Shown one piece after another: positions 44,195-53,861 of a stretch of DNA of 64,000 nucleotides. Within the stretch, counting starts at the first letter, position 1. Every line of letters starts with the position of its first letter. The position numbers were made by a program, and so were the translations under genes. The notes under the pieces were generated by a model. It saw nothing but the letters and a program-made list of their open reading frames with translations, made no database searches and had not been told where the DNA came from. This DNA is from Cytobacillus oceanisediminis (lineage in GTDB: Bacteria > Bacillota > Bacilli > Bacillales > Cytobacillaceae), in NCBI RefSeq assembly GCF_003182355.1, contig NZ_QGTW01000005.1, positions 1 to 64,000 of the forward strand, given 5' to 3'.

Positions 44195-45835
44195 CTAGTA
44201 TTTAAAGCCTGTGATTGCCACAACACCCGGACGCGGCATAGTATCTCCCTTGCGGTGGGGCCATCTGCTTGTCAGATTGTTCAAGTCTGCGGTTTCTTCT
44301 CCCGGATGCTGGATGGACAGGAATAATGCTGTTTCATTTGGAGTAAAAGACGGTCCTGTTAATTCAGCTTCAACAGGTGCTGATGCGAACTGGAATGCTT
44401 CGCCTGCATTTTTTCCGATGGTTGGGATAACGAACATGCCATTATTGGCAAAGTGTGTGTAAATGCCGCTATTCAGTTTGCTTGATGACATATCAGTAAC
44501 AGTCCAAAGGTTGCCAAGGCTATCAAACGTTAAATTGTCAGGGGCACTGAATCCGCTTTGCTTTCCGCCCGCTGCGAAAATCTCAAAATCGAATGTTAAT
44601 GCACCCAGATCATCGCCTTCTTCTATAAATCTGGTAATATGCCCGTGGAAGTTTCCATGTCTGTCATTATTCGTATGGGCGATAAAGACAGTTTTATCAA
44701 ATGGGCTGATTTCCACATCTTCCGGACGGTCGGTTGGCGTTCCGCCTACCAGAAGTGCTGCTTCATGGCAGTTCACGACAACATCAGCCTGAGTCTGAAA
44801 CATTTCTAATAGCTCTGGCTTGCTCTTGGCAGCATTACGAACATTTTCAATCGTTAGAGGCACCCATTTGCCGCTGCCCATATTGGCTACATATAGAGTT
44901 CCTTCTTCAAGAAGGTCGGCATTTGACTTGCCGCGCGATTCTACATATTTATTTTTGCTGATAAATTTATAGACACAGGCATCCTTTTTGTCATCGCCCA
45001 TGTACACAACAACACGGTTGTCATTTGTCAGGCCAACTGCTGCATTTTCATGGTTGAAACGCCCAAGGCCAGTATGTTTGCGCGGTTTAAAGTTGGGATC
45101 AAATGGGTCAATTTCCACAATCCATCCGTAATGTGTATCATTCAATCCTGCATCCTTTGCTGTGTTTTCAAAGTTTTCTTCTGCTGATAAAACAGTTCCC
45201 CATAAAGTCATTCCGCCTGAGCAATTGGCAAAAGTTCCTTGAACATTGGTTGCACCCGCAACTGCTTTAGAACCTCTCGCAGGGCCTGTTAGCTGAAATG
45301 AAGTAAGACCTGTAATGCGGCGTGCATATTTTGATTTTGTGTCCATTTTCCAGGTCCCATCTTTATCGCGGTACACTTCGATAATGGATCCGCCCTGGTT
45401 GTAGAGCATTTTTTGAATTTGTGCAGCTGTATAGTTGCCACTTGCCGGCTTTACCCCATGGACAAATATTTCACTTGAGTATTCGTGGTTTACCCATAAT
45501 AAACCGCGCTTGTCTCCATCAATGGGAAAATATAATGTAAAGTCATTGTTAAAACCAAATGTGTCCCCTTTTTGGTTGATGACATCTCCATATGCTGCCA
45601 CAACATCATATTTATACCCGCGCGGAAGAACCAGGTCATCCTTATCCGTAGGATCAATTGGCTTAAAATTCAAACCAGAGATTTTCTTTTGGAATCCGAA
45701 TAGATGGGAAGCCGCTTCTGCACCTTTGGCTTCCGCCTTTGGCACCATTGCTCCTAAACCAGCGGAAGCAACTGTTAAAGCCCCCACTCCCGTACCTACA
45801 TATGTTAAGAATTTGCGGCGATTTAATTCAGTCAT
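44195..45835 (-). CDS. phoX: PhoX-family alkaline phosphatase with Tat signal
   Basis: A 546-residue exported phosphatase of the PhoX (DUF839) family, a calcium/iron enzyme active on phosphomonoesters. The signal peptide has the twin-arginine motif NRRKFLTYVG, then a hydrophobic stretch ending in AEA. WVNHEYSSE, GGMTLWGTVLSAEENF and NDRHGNFHG are family blocks. GAGGTGC at 45840 supports the start. Together with the adjacent tatA and tatC it forms a self-contained export unit. A possible Pho box lies upstream. Confidence 0.9.
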   Translation of the reverse strand: MTELNRRKFLTYVGTGVGALTVASAGLGAMVPKAEAKGAEAASHLFGFQKKISGLNFKPIDPTDKDDLVLPRGYKYDVVAAYGDVINQKGDTFGFNNDFTLYFPIDGDKRGLLWVNHEYSSEIFVHGVKPASGNYTAAQIQKMLYNQGGSIIEVYRDKDGTWKMDTKSKYARRITGLTSFQLTGPARGSKAVAGATNVQGTFANCSGGMTLWGTVLSAEENFENTAKDAGLNDTHYGWIVEIDPFDPNFKPRKHTGLGRFNHENAAVGLTNDNRVVVYMGDDKKDACVYKFISKNKYVESRGKSNADLLEEGTLYVANMGSGKWVPLTIENVRNAAKSKPELLEMFQTQADVVVNCHEAALLVGGTPTDRPEDVEISPFDKTVFIAHTNNDRHGNFHGHITRFIEEGDDLGALTFDFEIFAAGGKQSGFSAPDNLTFDSLGNLWTVTDMSSSKLNSGIYTHFANNGMFVIPTIGKNAGEAFQFASAPVEAELTGPSFTPNETALFLSIQHPGEETADLNNLTSRWPHRKGDTMPRPGVVAITGFKY

Positions 45836-45947
45836 CCTATAGCACCTCTTCTTTTCGTTTAAAAATGTTTGCATTTTATTTATGTATCAATCCCAACTAC
45901 AATGGTAGTGGACAATTATTAAGAGAATGCTAAGGAATAACCAATAA

Positions 45948-45978
45948 ATTGTAAAATTAGATTAAAGATTGTAAAAAT
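45948..45978 (-). promoter_or_regulatory. possible PhoP-binding repeats upstream of phoX
   Basis: On the minus strand TTTTACAAT occurs twice with starts 20 bp apart, and TTTAATCTAA lies between. This roughly follows the TT(A/T)ACA-like repeats spaced about 11 bp that PhoP recognises in B. subtilis. The match is imperfect. Confidence 0.35.
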
Positions 45979-46035
45979 AAAAAAGCTTGACGGGTCGCAG
46001 ATAGACAGTTTTCAAAGATTAAACTCCCTAATAAA

Positions 46036-46063
46036 AAAATGCCCGGCATCAGCCGGACATCCT
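46036..46063 (-). terminator. terminator of the AGCS symporter gene
   Basis: ATGCCCGGC (46039-46047) pairs with GCCGGACAT (46052-46060), followed by TTTTTTTATT on the minus strand. Confidence 0.88.
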
Positions 46064-46075
46064 TTAACTTTTCTA

Positions 46076-47533
46076 TTAAGATACTTTTTCTTCCTGATGC
46101 TTGTATTCTTCTTCCCAATACTCTGCATTTTTAATGCCAAGCTTTTTGGAATTGAATACAGGATCAAGTCCTTGCTTCTTCTGGGCTTCATAGTCTCTCA
46201 ATGCGATTAAGGCTGGTTTCGCAAGGATTAGAATTGCGATTACGTTAAGCCAAACCATTAATCCCAGACCGACATCTCCAAGCGCCCACGCAAGGCCTGC
46301 TGTCTTTACAGCACCATAGAAAGTGGCACCAAGTAAAACTAATTTAAGAACAAACATGGCAATTTTGCTATTTTTATCGCTTACTAAGTAAGCTACGTTT
46401 GTTTCAGCCATATAGTAGTAAGCCATGATTGTTGTAAATGCGAAGAAGAATAGTGATACAGCAACAAAGCCTGCTCCGAATCCTGGAAGTACTGATTCAA
46501 CAGCTGCCTGTGTATAACCAGGACCAGCCTCAACACCAGGAAGGTTTTCTACTATAGGAGTAGTCCCATCTGCTCCGACAGTGTTGAACATTCCAGTAAA
46601 TAGAATCATGAAAGCAGTTGCGGAACATACAAACAATGTATCGATATATACTGAGAACGCCTGTACAAGACCTTGTTTGGCAGGATGGGAAACCTCGGCT
46701 GCAGCTGCAGCGTGCGGCCCAGTACCCTGTCCGGCTTCATTGGAATAGATACCGCGCTTTACGCCCCAGGCGATTGCGCTTCCGATGATGCCTCCAAACA
46801 TGGAATCAGCGCCGAATGCACTGCTGAAAATTAAAGAAATAACGCCAGGCAATTCGCCTAAATTCATGCCAATAATAATTAAAGCAACAATAATATAACC
46901 AACTGCCATGAATGGCACAGTATACTGCGCAACAGTCGCAATACGCTTTACCCCGCCAAAAATGATAAGAGCCAGCAAGCCGACAATAACTAGGCCCGTT
47001 ACAGCTTTATTAATGCCAAATGCATTTTCCATTCCCAAGGCAATTGAATTTGACTGGATTCCTGGCATTAACAGGGCCATCGCCAACAATGTCGAAATCG
47101 CAAAGAGAACGGCAAACCATTTGATTCCAATTCCTTTTTCAATGTAATAAGCAGGTCCGCCTCGGTAGACACCATCTTTTTTCACTTTGTAAATTTGGGC
47201 TAATGTGGACTCAACGAATGCACTGCCTGCTCCGATAAAAGCAATTGTCCACATCCAGAAAACGGCACCGGGACCGCCCATTGCTATAGCAGTAGCAGTA
47301 CCTGCAATGTTACCAGTTCCTACGCGGCCTGAAAGAGCAATAGATAAGGCCTGAAAAGACGAAACGCCCGCTGCGGAACTTTTTCCTCTGAACATAAGCA
47401 AAACCATGTCCTTGATATGCCGGACCTGTAAAAACCGGGTTAGGATAGAAAACAGCAATCCTACACCAAGCAAGATGTAAATAACCGGTGTACTCCATAA
47501 GATACTATTAAGCTGATTAACAAAAGCTTCCAA
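46076..47533 (-). CDS. sodium:alanine/glycine symporter (AGCS family), TTG start
   Basis: A 485-residue, about 11-helix symporter that imports alanine or glycine with sodium. GRVGTGNIAGTATAIAMGGPGAVFWMW is represented by the adjacent signature segments, and GIYSNEAGQGTGPHAAAAA is the second hallmark. The start codon is TTG, with AAAGGGGGAAG upstream. A charged C-terminal tail follows the last helix. Single gene with its own terminator. Confidence 0.9.
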   Translation of the reverse strand: MEAFVNQLNSILWSTPVIYILLGVGLLFSILTRFLQVRHIKDMVLLMFRGKSSAAGVSSFQALSIALSGRVGTGNIAGTATAIAMGGPGAVFWMWTIAFIGAGSAFVESTLAQIYKVKKDGVYRGGPAYYIEKGIGIKWFAVLFAISTLLAMALLMPGIQSNSIALGMENAFGINKAVTGLVIVGLLALIIFGGVKRIATVAQYTVPFMAVGYIIVALIIIGMNLGELPGVISLIFSSAFGADSMFGGIIGSAIAWGVKRGIYSNEAGQGTGPHAAAAAEVSHPAKQGLVQAFSVYIDTLFVCSATAFMILFTGMFNTVGADGTTPIVENLPGVEAGPGYTQAAVESVLPGFGAGFVAVSLFFFAFTTIMAYYYMAETNVAYLVSDKNSKIAMFVLKLVLLGATFYGAVKTAGLAWALGDVGLGLMVWLNVIAILILAKPALIALRDYEAQKKQGLDPVFNSKKLGIKNAEYWEEEYKHQEEKVS

Positions 47534-47808
47534 ACAACTTCCCCCTTTTATTATATATTCTGAATCTTTTTCCTATTAAGAATTATAGATTATAGACTGT
47601 TATATTACAATGATTTTTTAACGGACATACTGAATAATGTCATAGTACTTTTTGACTTGCTTTACTTTTTCCGGAACCAGAGATCGTTTTGTTCAGTGAT
47701 AATGGGTTAAATAGAATTATAGAGAACATTAGCCTTCCTATTTTCGGAAATTTCCGCTATTATATATTTAGGGAAACGAAATGTTGACCGGAAAGAAGTG
47801 TTTCAATC

Positions 47809-49017
47809 ATGAATAAAAAAATAAAACGCAATTTAATGATCATGTGGTTCGCCAATTTCTTTGTGGCCGGCAGCATGACAATGGTACTTCCATTTATCTC
47901 ATTATATATAGAAACGTTTGGAAACCATTCCGCGACCTTTGTTCAGAATTGGGCGGGCTGGACGTTTGCGATTACATTCGTTACCGCATTTCTTTTTTCT
48001 CCGGTTTGGGGAAGAATCGGAGACCTTTTCGGACGCAAAAAAATACTGATTCTGTCCGGGATTGGAATGGGCTTATCGATATTCATGATGGGTTATGTAA
48101 CCAATGTCTGGCAGCTGTTTTTCCTAAGGTTGTTTATGGGCATTTTTACAGGCTTCATCGGGATGTCACAGGCGTTTATTTCTACACAGACTCCTAAGGA
48201 AATTGCCGGAAGAGTGATGGGCACCCTGCAGACGGGAAGCATCACAGGTTCCCTGATGGGCCCGCTTCTTGGCGGAGCTTTGGCTGATTTATTCGGATTT
48301 GCAGATACGTTTAAATGGACCTCTGTTGCCATCTTTGTCTCCGCTCTCCTTGTATTTTTCACAAAGGAATATAAAGTTGAGACCCAAAAGGGAGAAAAGA
48401 CCCGCTACTCAAGCAAAGCCGTTATCCAGCATATTATCCGCAACCCGGTTCTGCTGACAGTTATGCTGATTTCAACTCTTGTTCAAATGGCACACTTCAG
48501 CATTCAGCCTATTCTTTCTTTATATGTCAGTGAATTGCACGGGCCGGAAAATCTGGCCTTTTTTGCCGGAATTGCATTTTCTGCGGCAGGTGTCGGAAAT
48601 TTATTAATGGCAAGACAATGGGGAAAAATCGGGGACCAGCATGGATATATAAAGACTTTGGTTGTTCTTCTGCTCCTCGCTGGCGTTTTTTACTTGCCCG
48701 GCGGCTTCGTCACTAACATGTGGCAGCTTGTCCTTGTCCGATTTGCGCTTGGTGTGACAATCGGAGGCATTATTCCTGTCCGAATCGCGTATATCCGCCA
48801 GGAAGCGCCGGTTGCCATGCAGGGTGAAGTGCTTGGCTACAACACAAGCCTCCGCTTCTTCGGAAACATTATCGGACCTGTCATGGGCGGTTTAATCTCC
48901 GCATACTTTGGCTTTTCAGCTGTGTTCGTTGTAACCAGTTCATTGCTGATCTTAAGCGGACTGATTTTGCTGGGTGCGATGAACCGCCATCCTAACCTGG
49001 CGAGGGATTCCTATTAG
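47809..49017 (+). CDS. MFS multidrug-type efflux transporter
   Basis: A 402-residue, 12-helix major facilitator of the drug:H+ antiporter 1 group. The loop 2-3 motif GRIGDLFGRKKIL and the fifth-helix motif C-like segment (GSITGSLMGPLLGGALAD) are present; the latter is typical of exporters. It resembles MdtG/NorA-type proteins. The substrate is unknown. It is a single gene that converges with the glyoxalase-like gene on a shared terminator. Confidence 0.85.
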   Translation: MNKKIKRNLMIMWFANFFVAGSMTMVLPFISLYIETFGNHSATFVQNWAGWTFAITFVTAFLFSPVWGRIGDLFGRKKILILSGIGMGLSIFMMGYVTNVWQLFFLRLFMGIFTGFIGMSQAFISTQTPKEIAGRVMGTLQTGSITGSLMGPLLGGALADLFGFADTFKWTSVAIFVSALLVFFTKEYKVETQKGEKTRYSSKAVIQHIIRNPVLLTVMLISTLVQMAHFSIQPILSLYVSELHGPENLAFFAGIAFSAAGVGNLLMARQWGKIGDQHGYIKTLVVLLLLAGVFYLPGGFVTNMWQLVLVRFALGVTIGGIIPVRIAYIRQEAPVAMQGEVLGYNTSLRFFGNIIGPVMGGLISAYFGFSAVFVVTSSLLILSGLILLGAMNRHPNLARDSY

Positions 49018-49167
49018 CGGAAGCCGTTTTGAAGAGTTATTAGAAGATTTATGCCCAAAACGATTTATCAGCTCTAAATTCATTTTTTTGATGAATAATC
49101 TATTTTATCAGCGAATTTTAAACGATTTCAGTGTAAACCTGATTTTATTTATTAATGAATCTAATCT

Positions 49168-49204
49168 AAAAAGCTGCTCCCTATTTTCACGGGGCAGCTT
49201 TTTG
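49168..49204. terminator. bidirectional terminator
   Basis: AAAAAGCTGC pairs with GCAGCTTTTT around a GC-poor loop; A- and T-runs lie on both sides. Confidence 0.85.
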
Positions 49205-49205
49205 T

Positions 49206-49571
49206 TTATTCGCTAAAATGGCAGACTCCAAGTTTATTTCCATCAAGGTCTTCGAACTCAAACCACTTAGCAGTCCTATCATCCTGGAGCGGCTCTGCTT
49301 TAACCCTGTGCTGGAGCAAATGGCGGTGGGCTATTTCAATATCAACAACAAAGAAGTTAAAAGAGATATGTGAATCTTTCCTTTCCTTGATCCTTTCGGT
49401 TGACCGGACTAGCGTTAAAGGTGTCTCACCAATTTCCAGGGCTGCATATCCGCCCTGATCATCCTTCCATCTTACCGGAAATCCCAGTACTGTGCTATAC
49501 CAATCAATTGCTTTTTCAAAATCTTTAACCTGAAGAAAGACGGTGTCAATTCTTTTAAACATGCCAGACAT
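49206..49571 (-). CDS. VOC (glyoxalase/bleomycin-resistance fold) protein
   Basis: A 121-residue protein with the paired beta-alpha-beta-beta-beta modules of the vicinal oxygen chelate fold. IDTVFLQVKDFEKAIDWYSTVLGFPVRW opens it in segments typical of the fold, and WFEFEDLDGNKLGVC closes it with the metal-ligand Glu. The start at 49571 follows GGAGG. Function is undefined. Confidence 0.82.
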   Translation of the reverse strand: MSGMFKRIDTVFLQVKDFEKAIDWYSTVLGFPVRWKDDQGGYAALEIGETPLTLVRSTERIKERKDSHISFNFFVVDIEIAHRHLLQHRVKAEPLQDDRTAKWFEFEDLDGNKLGVCHFSE

Positions 49572-49645
49572 TTGATACCTCCACAAAAACCCTATTTATA
49601 TGGAAATATTCAACATACTTATTCAATCTCCTTTTTAAAATGCAA

Positions 49646-49884
49646 GGCTCTGTTAAACTTGCCTGTTGATTTCCGCTTCATGCTCAGCGAACCGCGGGCG
49701 GTCCGTCGCTCCTCAGGCAATAAGCCTGCGGGGTCTCCCTTTGACTCGCTTCTCCCGCAGGACTTTGAATAAGCTTCCTTGATTTTACACCGCACGAAGG
49801 AAATGCGAATGCATCTTCGAGGATCTCGCGCCTTCCGCTCCAATCAGCAGGGTGCAAATATCAAAATTGAGCTTTAACAGAGCC
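49646..49884 (+). mobile_element. intact 239-bp MITE with 12-bp TIR and 8-bp target duplication
   Basis: Perfect inverted ends GGCTCTGTTAAA (49646-49657) and TTTAACAGAGCC (49873-49884) are flanked by the direct repeat AAATGCAA (49638-49645 and 49885-49892). Inside, sub-terminal CTGTTGATTTCCGCT and CTCCAATCAGCAG arms are also near-complementary, and CCTGCGGG/CCCGCAGG form a central hairpin. No transposase is encoded. An 8-bp duplication and a GG(C/T)TCTGTT end resemble IS6-family ends, among others. Confidence 0.88.
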
Positions 49885-49920
49885 AAATGCAAAAAAGCCA
49901 GCATTTCAGCTGGCTTTCTA

Positions 49921-51249
49921 TTACTTAGCTGCGTTGCTGGCAATATGGATTGCGTCCCAAACACCGGCAAATGGCGGTGCATAGCATAGGTCAACCATGC
50001 CAAGTTCATCGGCAGGCATGTTATTATGGATGGCCACCGCAAACACGTCGATTCTCAGGACGACGCCTTTGTTGCCGATTGCATGGGCGCCAAGAATTCG
50101 CTTCGACTCTTTTTCACAAATGAGCTTGATCCATATGGGTGTCGGATTTGGATAATAGCTCGGATGGTCTGCAGCCTTCACAAATTCGGTTGAGTAGCCG
50201 ATGCCCATCTTTTTCACATCTTCCTCGGAAAGCCCTGTTCTGCCAAGCTCCATGTTAAAAATTTTAATGGCTGCACTTCCCAGTGTTCCCACATACTTTT
50301 CATGGCTTCCGGCTATATTGGCTCCTGCAAGGCGGCCACATTTATTGGCATTGGTTCCGAGCGGGATATAATCGTTTTCTTCAAGCACTTTATGATAGAC
50401 TTGCGCACAGTCTCCTGCTGCATATACATCCTCAATATTCGTGCGCATTTCGCGATCAATAATGATGGCGCCATTTTCGGCTAATTGAATGCCCGATCCT
50501 TCCAGGAATTTCGTCGCAGGCCTTACGCCAACTGCAACCAGCACCAAGTCAGCTTTGTATGTGCCTTTATCCGTTTTCACGCTTTCCACTTTTTTGTCTC
50601 CGCTGAAGCTCTCTACCCTTTCACCCAGGTTCAGTTCAACGCCATTTTCCAGGATTTCTTTTTCAGCAATGTCTGTTATTTCTTTATCAAAAGGCGCAAG
50701 AATCCGCTCTCCCATTTCAATGACTCTGACATTTTTGCCGATCGTTTTCATCGCTTCTACTACTTCGATACCAATATAGCCGCCGCCAACAATAACAACA
50801 TCCTTCACTCCAGAATTATGGCCAATTTCTTTTAATACCATCCCATCTTCTAGCGTCTTCAGCATATGGATGTTCTCAAGGTCTGCACCTGGAAAAGGCG
50901 GCATTATTGGACACGTACCTGTACCTATCATTAGCTTATCGTATGTATCAGTAAAAGTTTTATTGCTTGCTAGATCATTAACAGTTACTTCTTTCTTTCT
51001 CGTATCCACTTTAACCACTTCATGCTGGAGAAAGGTTTTGATGCCCCTCTCGGAAAATTGCTCTTGTGTCCTGGCAATCATTTTTCGATAGTCATCATTT
51101 TCGCCTGAAACATAATAGGGAAGTCCACAGGCTCCATAGGATAAAAATTTGCCTTTTTCATACACAACGATTTCGGCTTTATCATCCATTCTCCTTAGCT
51201 TTGAAGCGGCTGACATGCTCGCTGCCACCCCGCCAATCACTAGTAGTTT
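49921..51249 (-). CDS. cdr: CoA-disulfide reductase
   Basis: A 442-residue pyridine nucleotide-disulfide oxidoreductase that reduces CoA disulfide, keeping coenzyme A in the thiol form. LLVIGGVAASMSAASKLRR binds FAD. The single active-site cysteine is in SYGACGLPYY (about residue 43). VVIVGGGYIGIE binds NAD(P)H, and DLCYAPPF near the C-terminus holds the conserved Tyr. The start at 51249 follows AGGAGAG. No rhodanese domain is fused, so it is the short form. Confidence 0.9.
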   Translation of the reverse strand, partial: KLLVIGGVAASMSAASKLRRMDDKAEIVVYEKGKFLSYGACGLPYYVSGENDDYRKMIARTQEQFSERGIKTFLQHEVVKVDTRKKEVTVNDLASNKTFTDTYDKLMIGTGTCPIMPPFPGADLENIHMLKTLEDGMVLKEIGHNSGVKDVVIVGGGYIGIEVVEAMKTIGKNVRVIEMGERILAPFDKEITDIAEKEILENGVELNLGERVESFSGDKKVESVKTDKGTYKADLVLVAVGVRPATKFLEGSGIQLAENGAIIIDREMRTNIEDVYAAGDCAQVYHKVLEENDYIPLGTNANKCGRLAGANIAGSHEKYVGTLGSAAIKIFNMELGRTGLSEEDVKKMGIGYSTEFVKAADHPSYYPNPTPIWIKLICEKESKRILGAHAIGNKGVVLRIDVFAVAIHNNMPADELGMVDLCYAPPFAGVWDAIHIASNAAK

Positions 51250-51384
51250 CATAGGGATCTCTCCTAACGTCTCATTCAATGGCCGTTTTTTATTTAAGCG
51301 TTTTCAACATAGTTTTAGTTAAAAGAAGCAATTTATTCATTTATGTAAAACAGCTTCTATACCCTTATAGCTATCCTAATTTGA

Positions 51385-52173
51385 TTATTTTATAACGTTT
51401 TTCAGGACTTCTTCTGTAACCTTTTTGACAATAAGCTCGATCATTTCTCCAGACAGCCCCGCCGTTGTTTCAGCTTTCCGTTCGCTGTTTGGAACTGGGA
51501 TTCCGCCTGTTTGGATGCCCATTTTTTCGCGGATAGAGATAAGCTCTGCAATTTGCCCGGTGGTTAATTCATTTGATTTTTGAATAATATGGTTGGAATA
51601 CAGCAGCATGAGCGCATAATGCTCAAGCGATTCCATTCTGAAGTATGCTTCTGTAATGTTTCTGCCCCAGGTTAATGCACCGTGGTTGGCGAGAAGGACG
51701 GCATTATAATCCTTGCAATATGGTGCAATGGAATCAGGCACTTCCTGTGTTCCCGGTGTAGCATACGGTGCAACCGGAACTTTGCCAAGCAACACGATGG
51801 CTTCTGGTGAAACGGGCTTATCAAGGCCTATCCCGGCAATCGCAAACGATGTTGCCACAGGCGGATGGGCATGAACGACTGCTGTTGCTTCCGGATTCTC
51901 CTGATATACTCTTAGATGCATTTTCACTTCTGAAGAAGGTTTATTTGCTCCTTCCAAAACATTGCCGGAGAGATCCATTTTGACCATCATGCCAGGAGCC
52001 ATAAAGCCTTTGCTTACTCCTGTAGGTGTCGTCCAGATTTCATTATCGCCTGTTTTAATAGAAATGTTCCCGTCATTAGCCGCTACAAAATTTTTATTAT
52101 ATACTCTCCTGCCCATTTCACAGATAAGTTCTTTTGCTTCTTTATCGCTTATATATGTATATGAATCAGCCAT
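51385..52173 (-). CDS. class II aldolase/adducin family protein
   Basis: A 262-residue zinc aldolase of the FucA/AraD family, cleaving or epimerising a sugar phosphate. ANDGNISIK, the zinc ligands HAHPP and NHGALTWG, and the acidic residue in SPEAIV are present. A start at 52173 gives proper spacing from AAAGGAG. A C-terminal extension of about 50 residues beyond the core is unusual and lacks a known motif. The substrate is unknown; no sugar genes flank it. Confidence 0.83.
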   Translation of the reverse strand: MADSYTYISDKEAKELICEMGRRVYNKNFVAANDGNISIKTGDNEIWTTPTGVSKGFMAPGMMVKMDLSGNVLEGANKPSSEVKMHLRVYQENPEATAVVHAHPPVATSFAIAGIGLDKPVSPEAIVLLGKVPVAPYATPGTQEVPDSIAPYCKDYNAVLLANHGALTWGRNITEAYFRMESLEHYALMLLYSNHIIQKSNELTTGQIAELISIREKMGIQTGGIPVPNSERKAETTAGLSGEMIELIVKKVTEEVLKNVIK

Positions 52174-52261
52174 GGCTGCCATCTCCTTTCTTTTATATCC
52201 TCTCCTATTGTATATTCTAAATCGGTTTGCATCAGCAATTTTTAAAACTTTTATTCCTTTA

Positions 52262-52475
52262 GTTTGTCCGTTGATTTCCGCTCAAGCGCTCAGCGAACGG
52301 CTGGCGGCCATAAATTCTCCTCGTCGATATGTGTCTGCGGGGTCTCCTTATGACTCGCTTCTCCCGGTTGACATTGAATAAGCATCCTTGAATAGTTACC
52401 GCACGAAGGAAATGCGAATGTATTTTCGAGGAGTCTCGTGCCATCCGCTCCAATCAACAGAGAACTATAATCAAC
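52262..52475 (+). repeat. decayed copy of the MITE family
   Basis: GTTGATTTCCGCT, CTGCGGGGTCTCC, CCGCACGAAGGAAATGCGAA and CCGCTCCAATCAACAG occur in the order of the element at 49646. The terminal 12-bp repeats are no longer recognisable. Confidence 0.8.
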
Positions 52476-52540
52476 AATCCATGTTTCGCTAAAATTTGAT
52501 CATTTCCGCGGAAATATTTTCAATTTCGCGATTCCAAAAA

Positions 52541-52567
52541 ACCGCCTGATCATTAGACCAGACGGTT
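52541..52567 (-). terminator. terminator of protease copy 2
   Basis: ACCGCCTG pairs with CAGACGGT, followed by TTTTTTGG on the minus strand. Confidence 0.8.
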
Positions 52568-52583
52568 CGGGGGTATATATTAG

Positions 52584-53861
52584 TTATCTTACTCTAGGGT
52601 ATCCGAAGCCTGATGCGTAGTCGTCACCAGTTGCTGCTCCGTATCCTCCTTTAATGTCATACTGTTTTGCACGGTTTCTAAGCTCTGTGCGAAGCTGGGT
52701 ATGGCTCATGTAAGGATTGGAGGACCAGATTTTAGCCGCAAGCCCGGCTACGTGAGGAGTAGCCATAGATGTTCCGCTTATTGTATTGTAGCCGCCGTTG
52801 TACCAAGTGGATTCGATGCTGCTTCCTGGAGCAGATACTTCTACATCACGTTCTTGGATATAATAGTCGCCATCCGTGTTCGGGTTGCCGCGGGATGAGA
52901 AGTTGGCTACACGGTATGTACCGTTTTGCTGAACATTTTCAAGGGCAGCGACCGCAACTGCATTCACTAAAGCACCAGGGTAGCCGATTGTATTAGCGCT
53001 ATAGCCGGAGTTTCCTGCTGCAGCAACAATGAGAACGCCTTTGCTGTAAGCATAATCAACAGCGCTGGCAATTAATGAGTCTTTCCCGCTGGAACCCAGT
53101 GACATGTTAATAACTACTTTTGAACCAGTGCGGACTGCTTCGTCTGCAACATGTCGGATTGCTCCAGCGATATCATCAGAATATCCTGAACCGTTATCGC
53201 CTAAAACCTTGTACGCCCAAAGCTTAGCCTGTGGGGCTACACCATAAATGCCAAGCCCATCATAGCCGCCATTCGCCAAAACTGTACCCGCTACATGAGT
53301 TCCGTGACCTTGGCGGTCTGTACAGGAACCATTAACCATAGAGGAATAGTATTGGGTAAAATCTTTACACTGCTCAGCAGAGCCTTCTAAGTCAATATGA
53401 TTGGTATAAACACCTGTATCAAGAACAGCTACTTTAATTCCGCTTCCGCCAGAAGTGCTGCTGATGCTGCTGTTATTATAAATGGATTCAATTCCCCATG
53501 GAGTCTGGTCGCTTGGATATCCTGCCGCTTCCAAAGACATTGCCTCTTTCTTGGATAAAGATGCTTCCGTTCTGACTGTATCAAGTGTAACCTCGCTTAC
53601 CTTTTCGATCGTGATGTTCTTGTTCTTTAAAAGTGCCTCGTACTGTTTCGCATTAACCTCTGCAGTCAGGCCATTCTTTCCAAAATCCCAGCGTTCCTCG
53701 ATCTGTGCTTTTACATTTGCCCGCTCAGCTGCAGGTCCCTGAATCAGAACCCTGTAAGCTTCATTTGTCTCCGGCCCTTTTGCAAATGCTCCTGCCGTGA
53801 AAACGGATAAACCCATAGTCATACTTAGAAGTGCTGCACCTAATGCCCTTTTTTTCTTCAT
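52584..53861 (-). CDS. secreted subtilisin-family serine protease (copy 2)
   Basis: A 425-residue S8 preproprotease: signal peptide, propeptide (about 35-110) and catalytic domain with VAVLDTGV, GHGTHVAGT, AAAGNSG and SGTSMATPH. It is a close paralogue of the enzyme at 41681-42946, sharing EQCKDF, NGSC, WAYKVLxDxGSGYSDDIAGAI and the FG(F/Y)PRV C-terminus. The two copies face each other in opposite orientation about 10 kb apart. An extracellular nutritional protease is likely. Confidence 0.93.
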   Translation of the reverse strand: MKKKRALGAALLSMTMGLSVFTAGAFAKGPETNEAYRVLIQGPAAERANVKAQIEERWDFGKNGLTAEVNAKQYEALLKNKNITIEKVSEVTLDTVRTEASLSKKEAMSLEAAGYPSDQTPWGIESIYNNSSISSTSGGSGIKVAVLDTGVYTNHIDLEGSAEQCKDFTQYYSSMVNGSCTDRQGHGTHVAGTVLANGGYDGLGIYGVAPQAKLWAYKVLGDNGSGYSDDIAGAIRHVADEAVRTGSKVVINMSLGSSGKDSLIASAVDYAYSKGVLIVAAAGNSGYSANTIGYPGALVNAVAVAALENVQQNGTYRVANFSSRGNPNTDGDYYIQERDVEVSAPGSSIESTWYNGGYNTISGTSMATPHVAGLAAKIWSSNPYMSHTQLRTELRNRAKQYDIKGGYGAATGDDYASGFGYPRVR

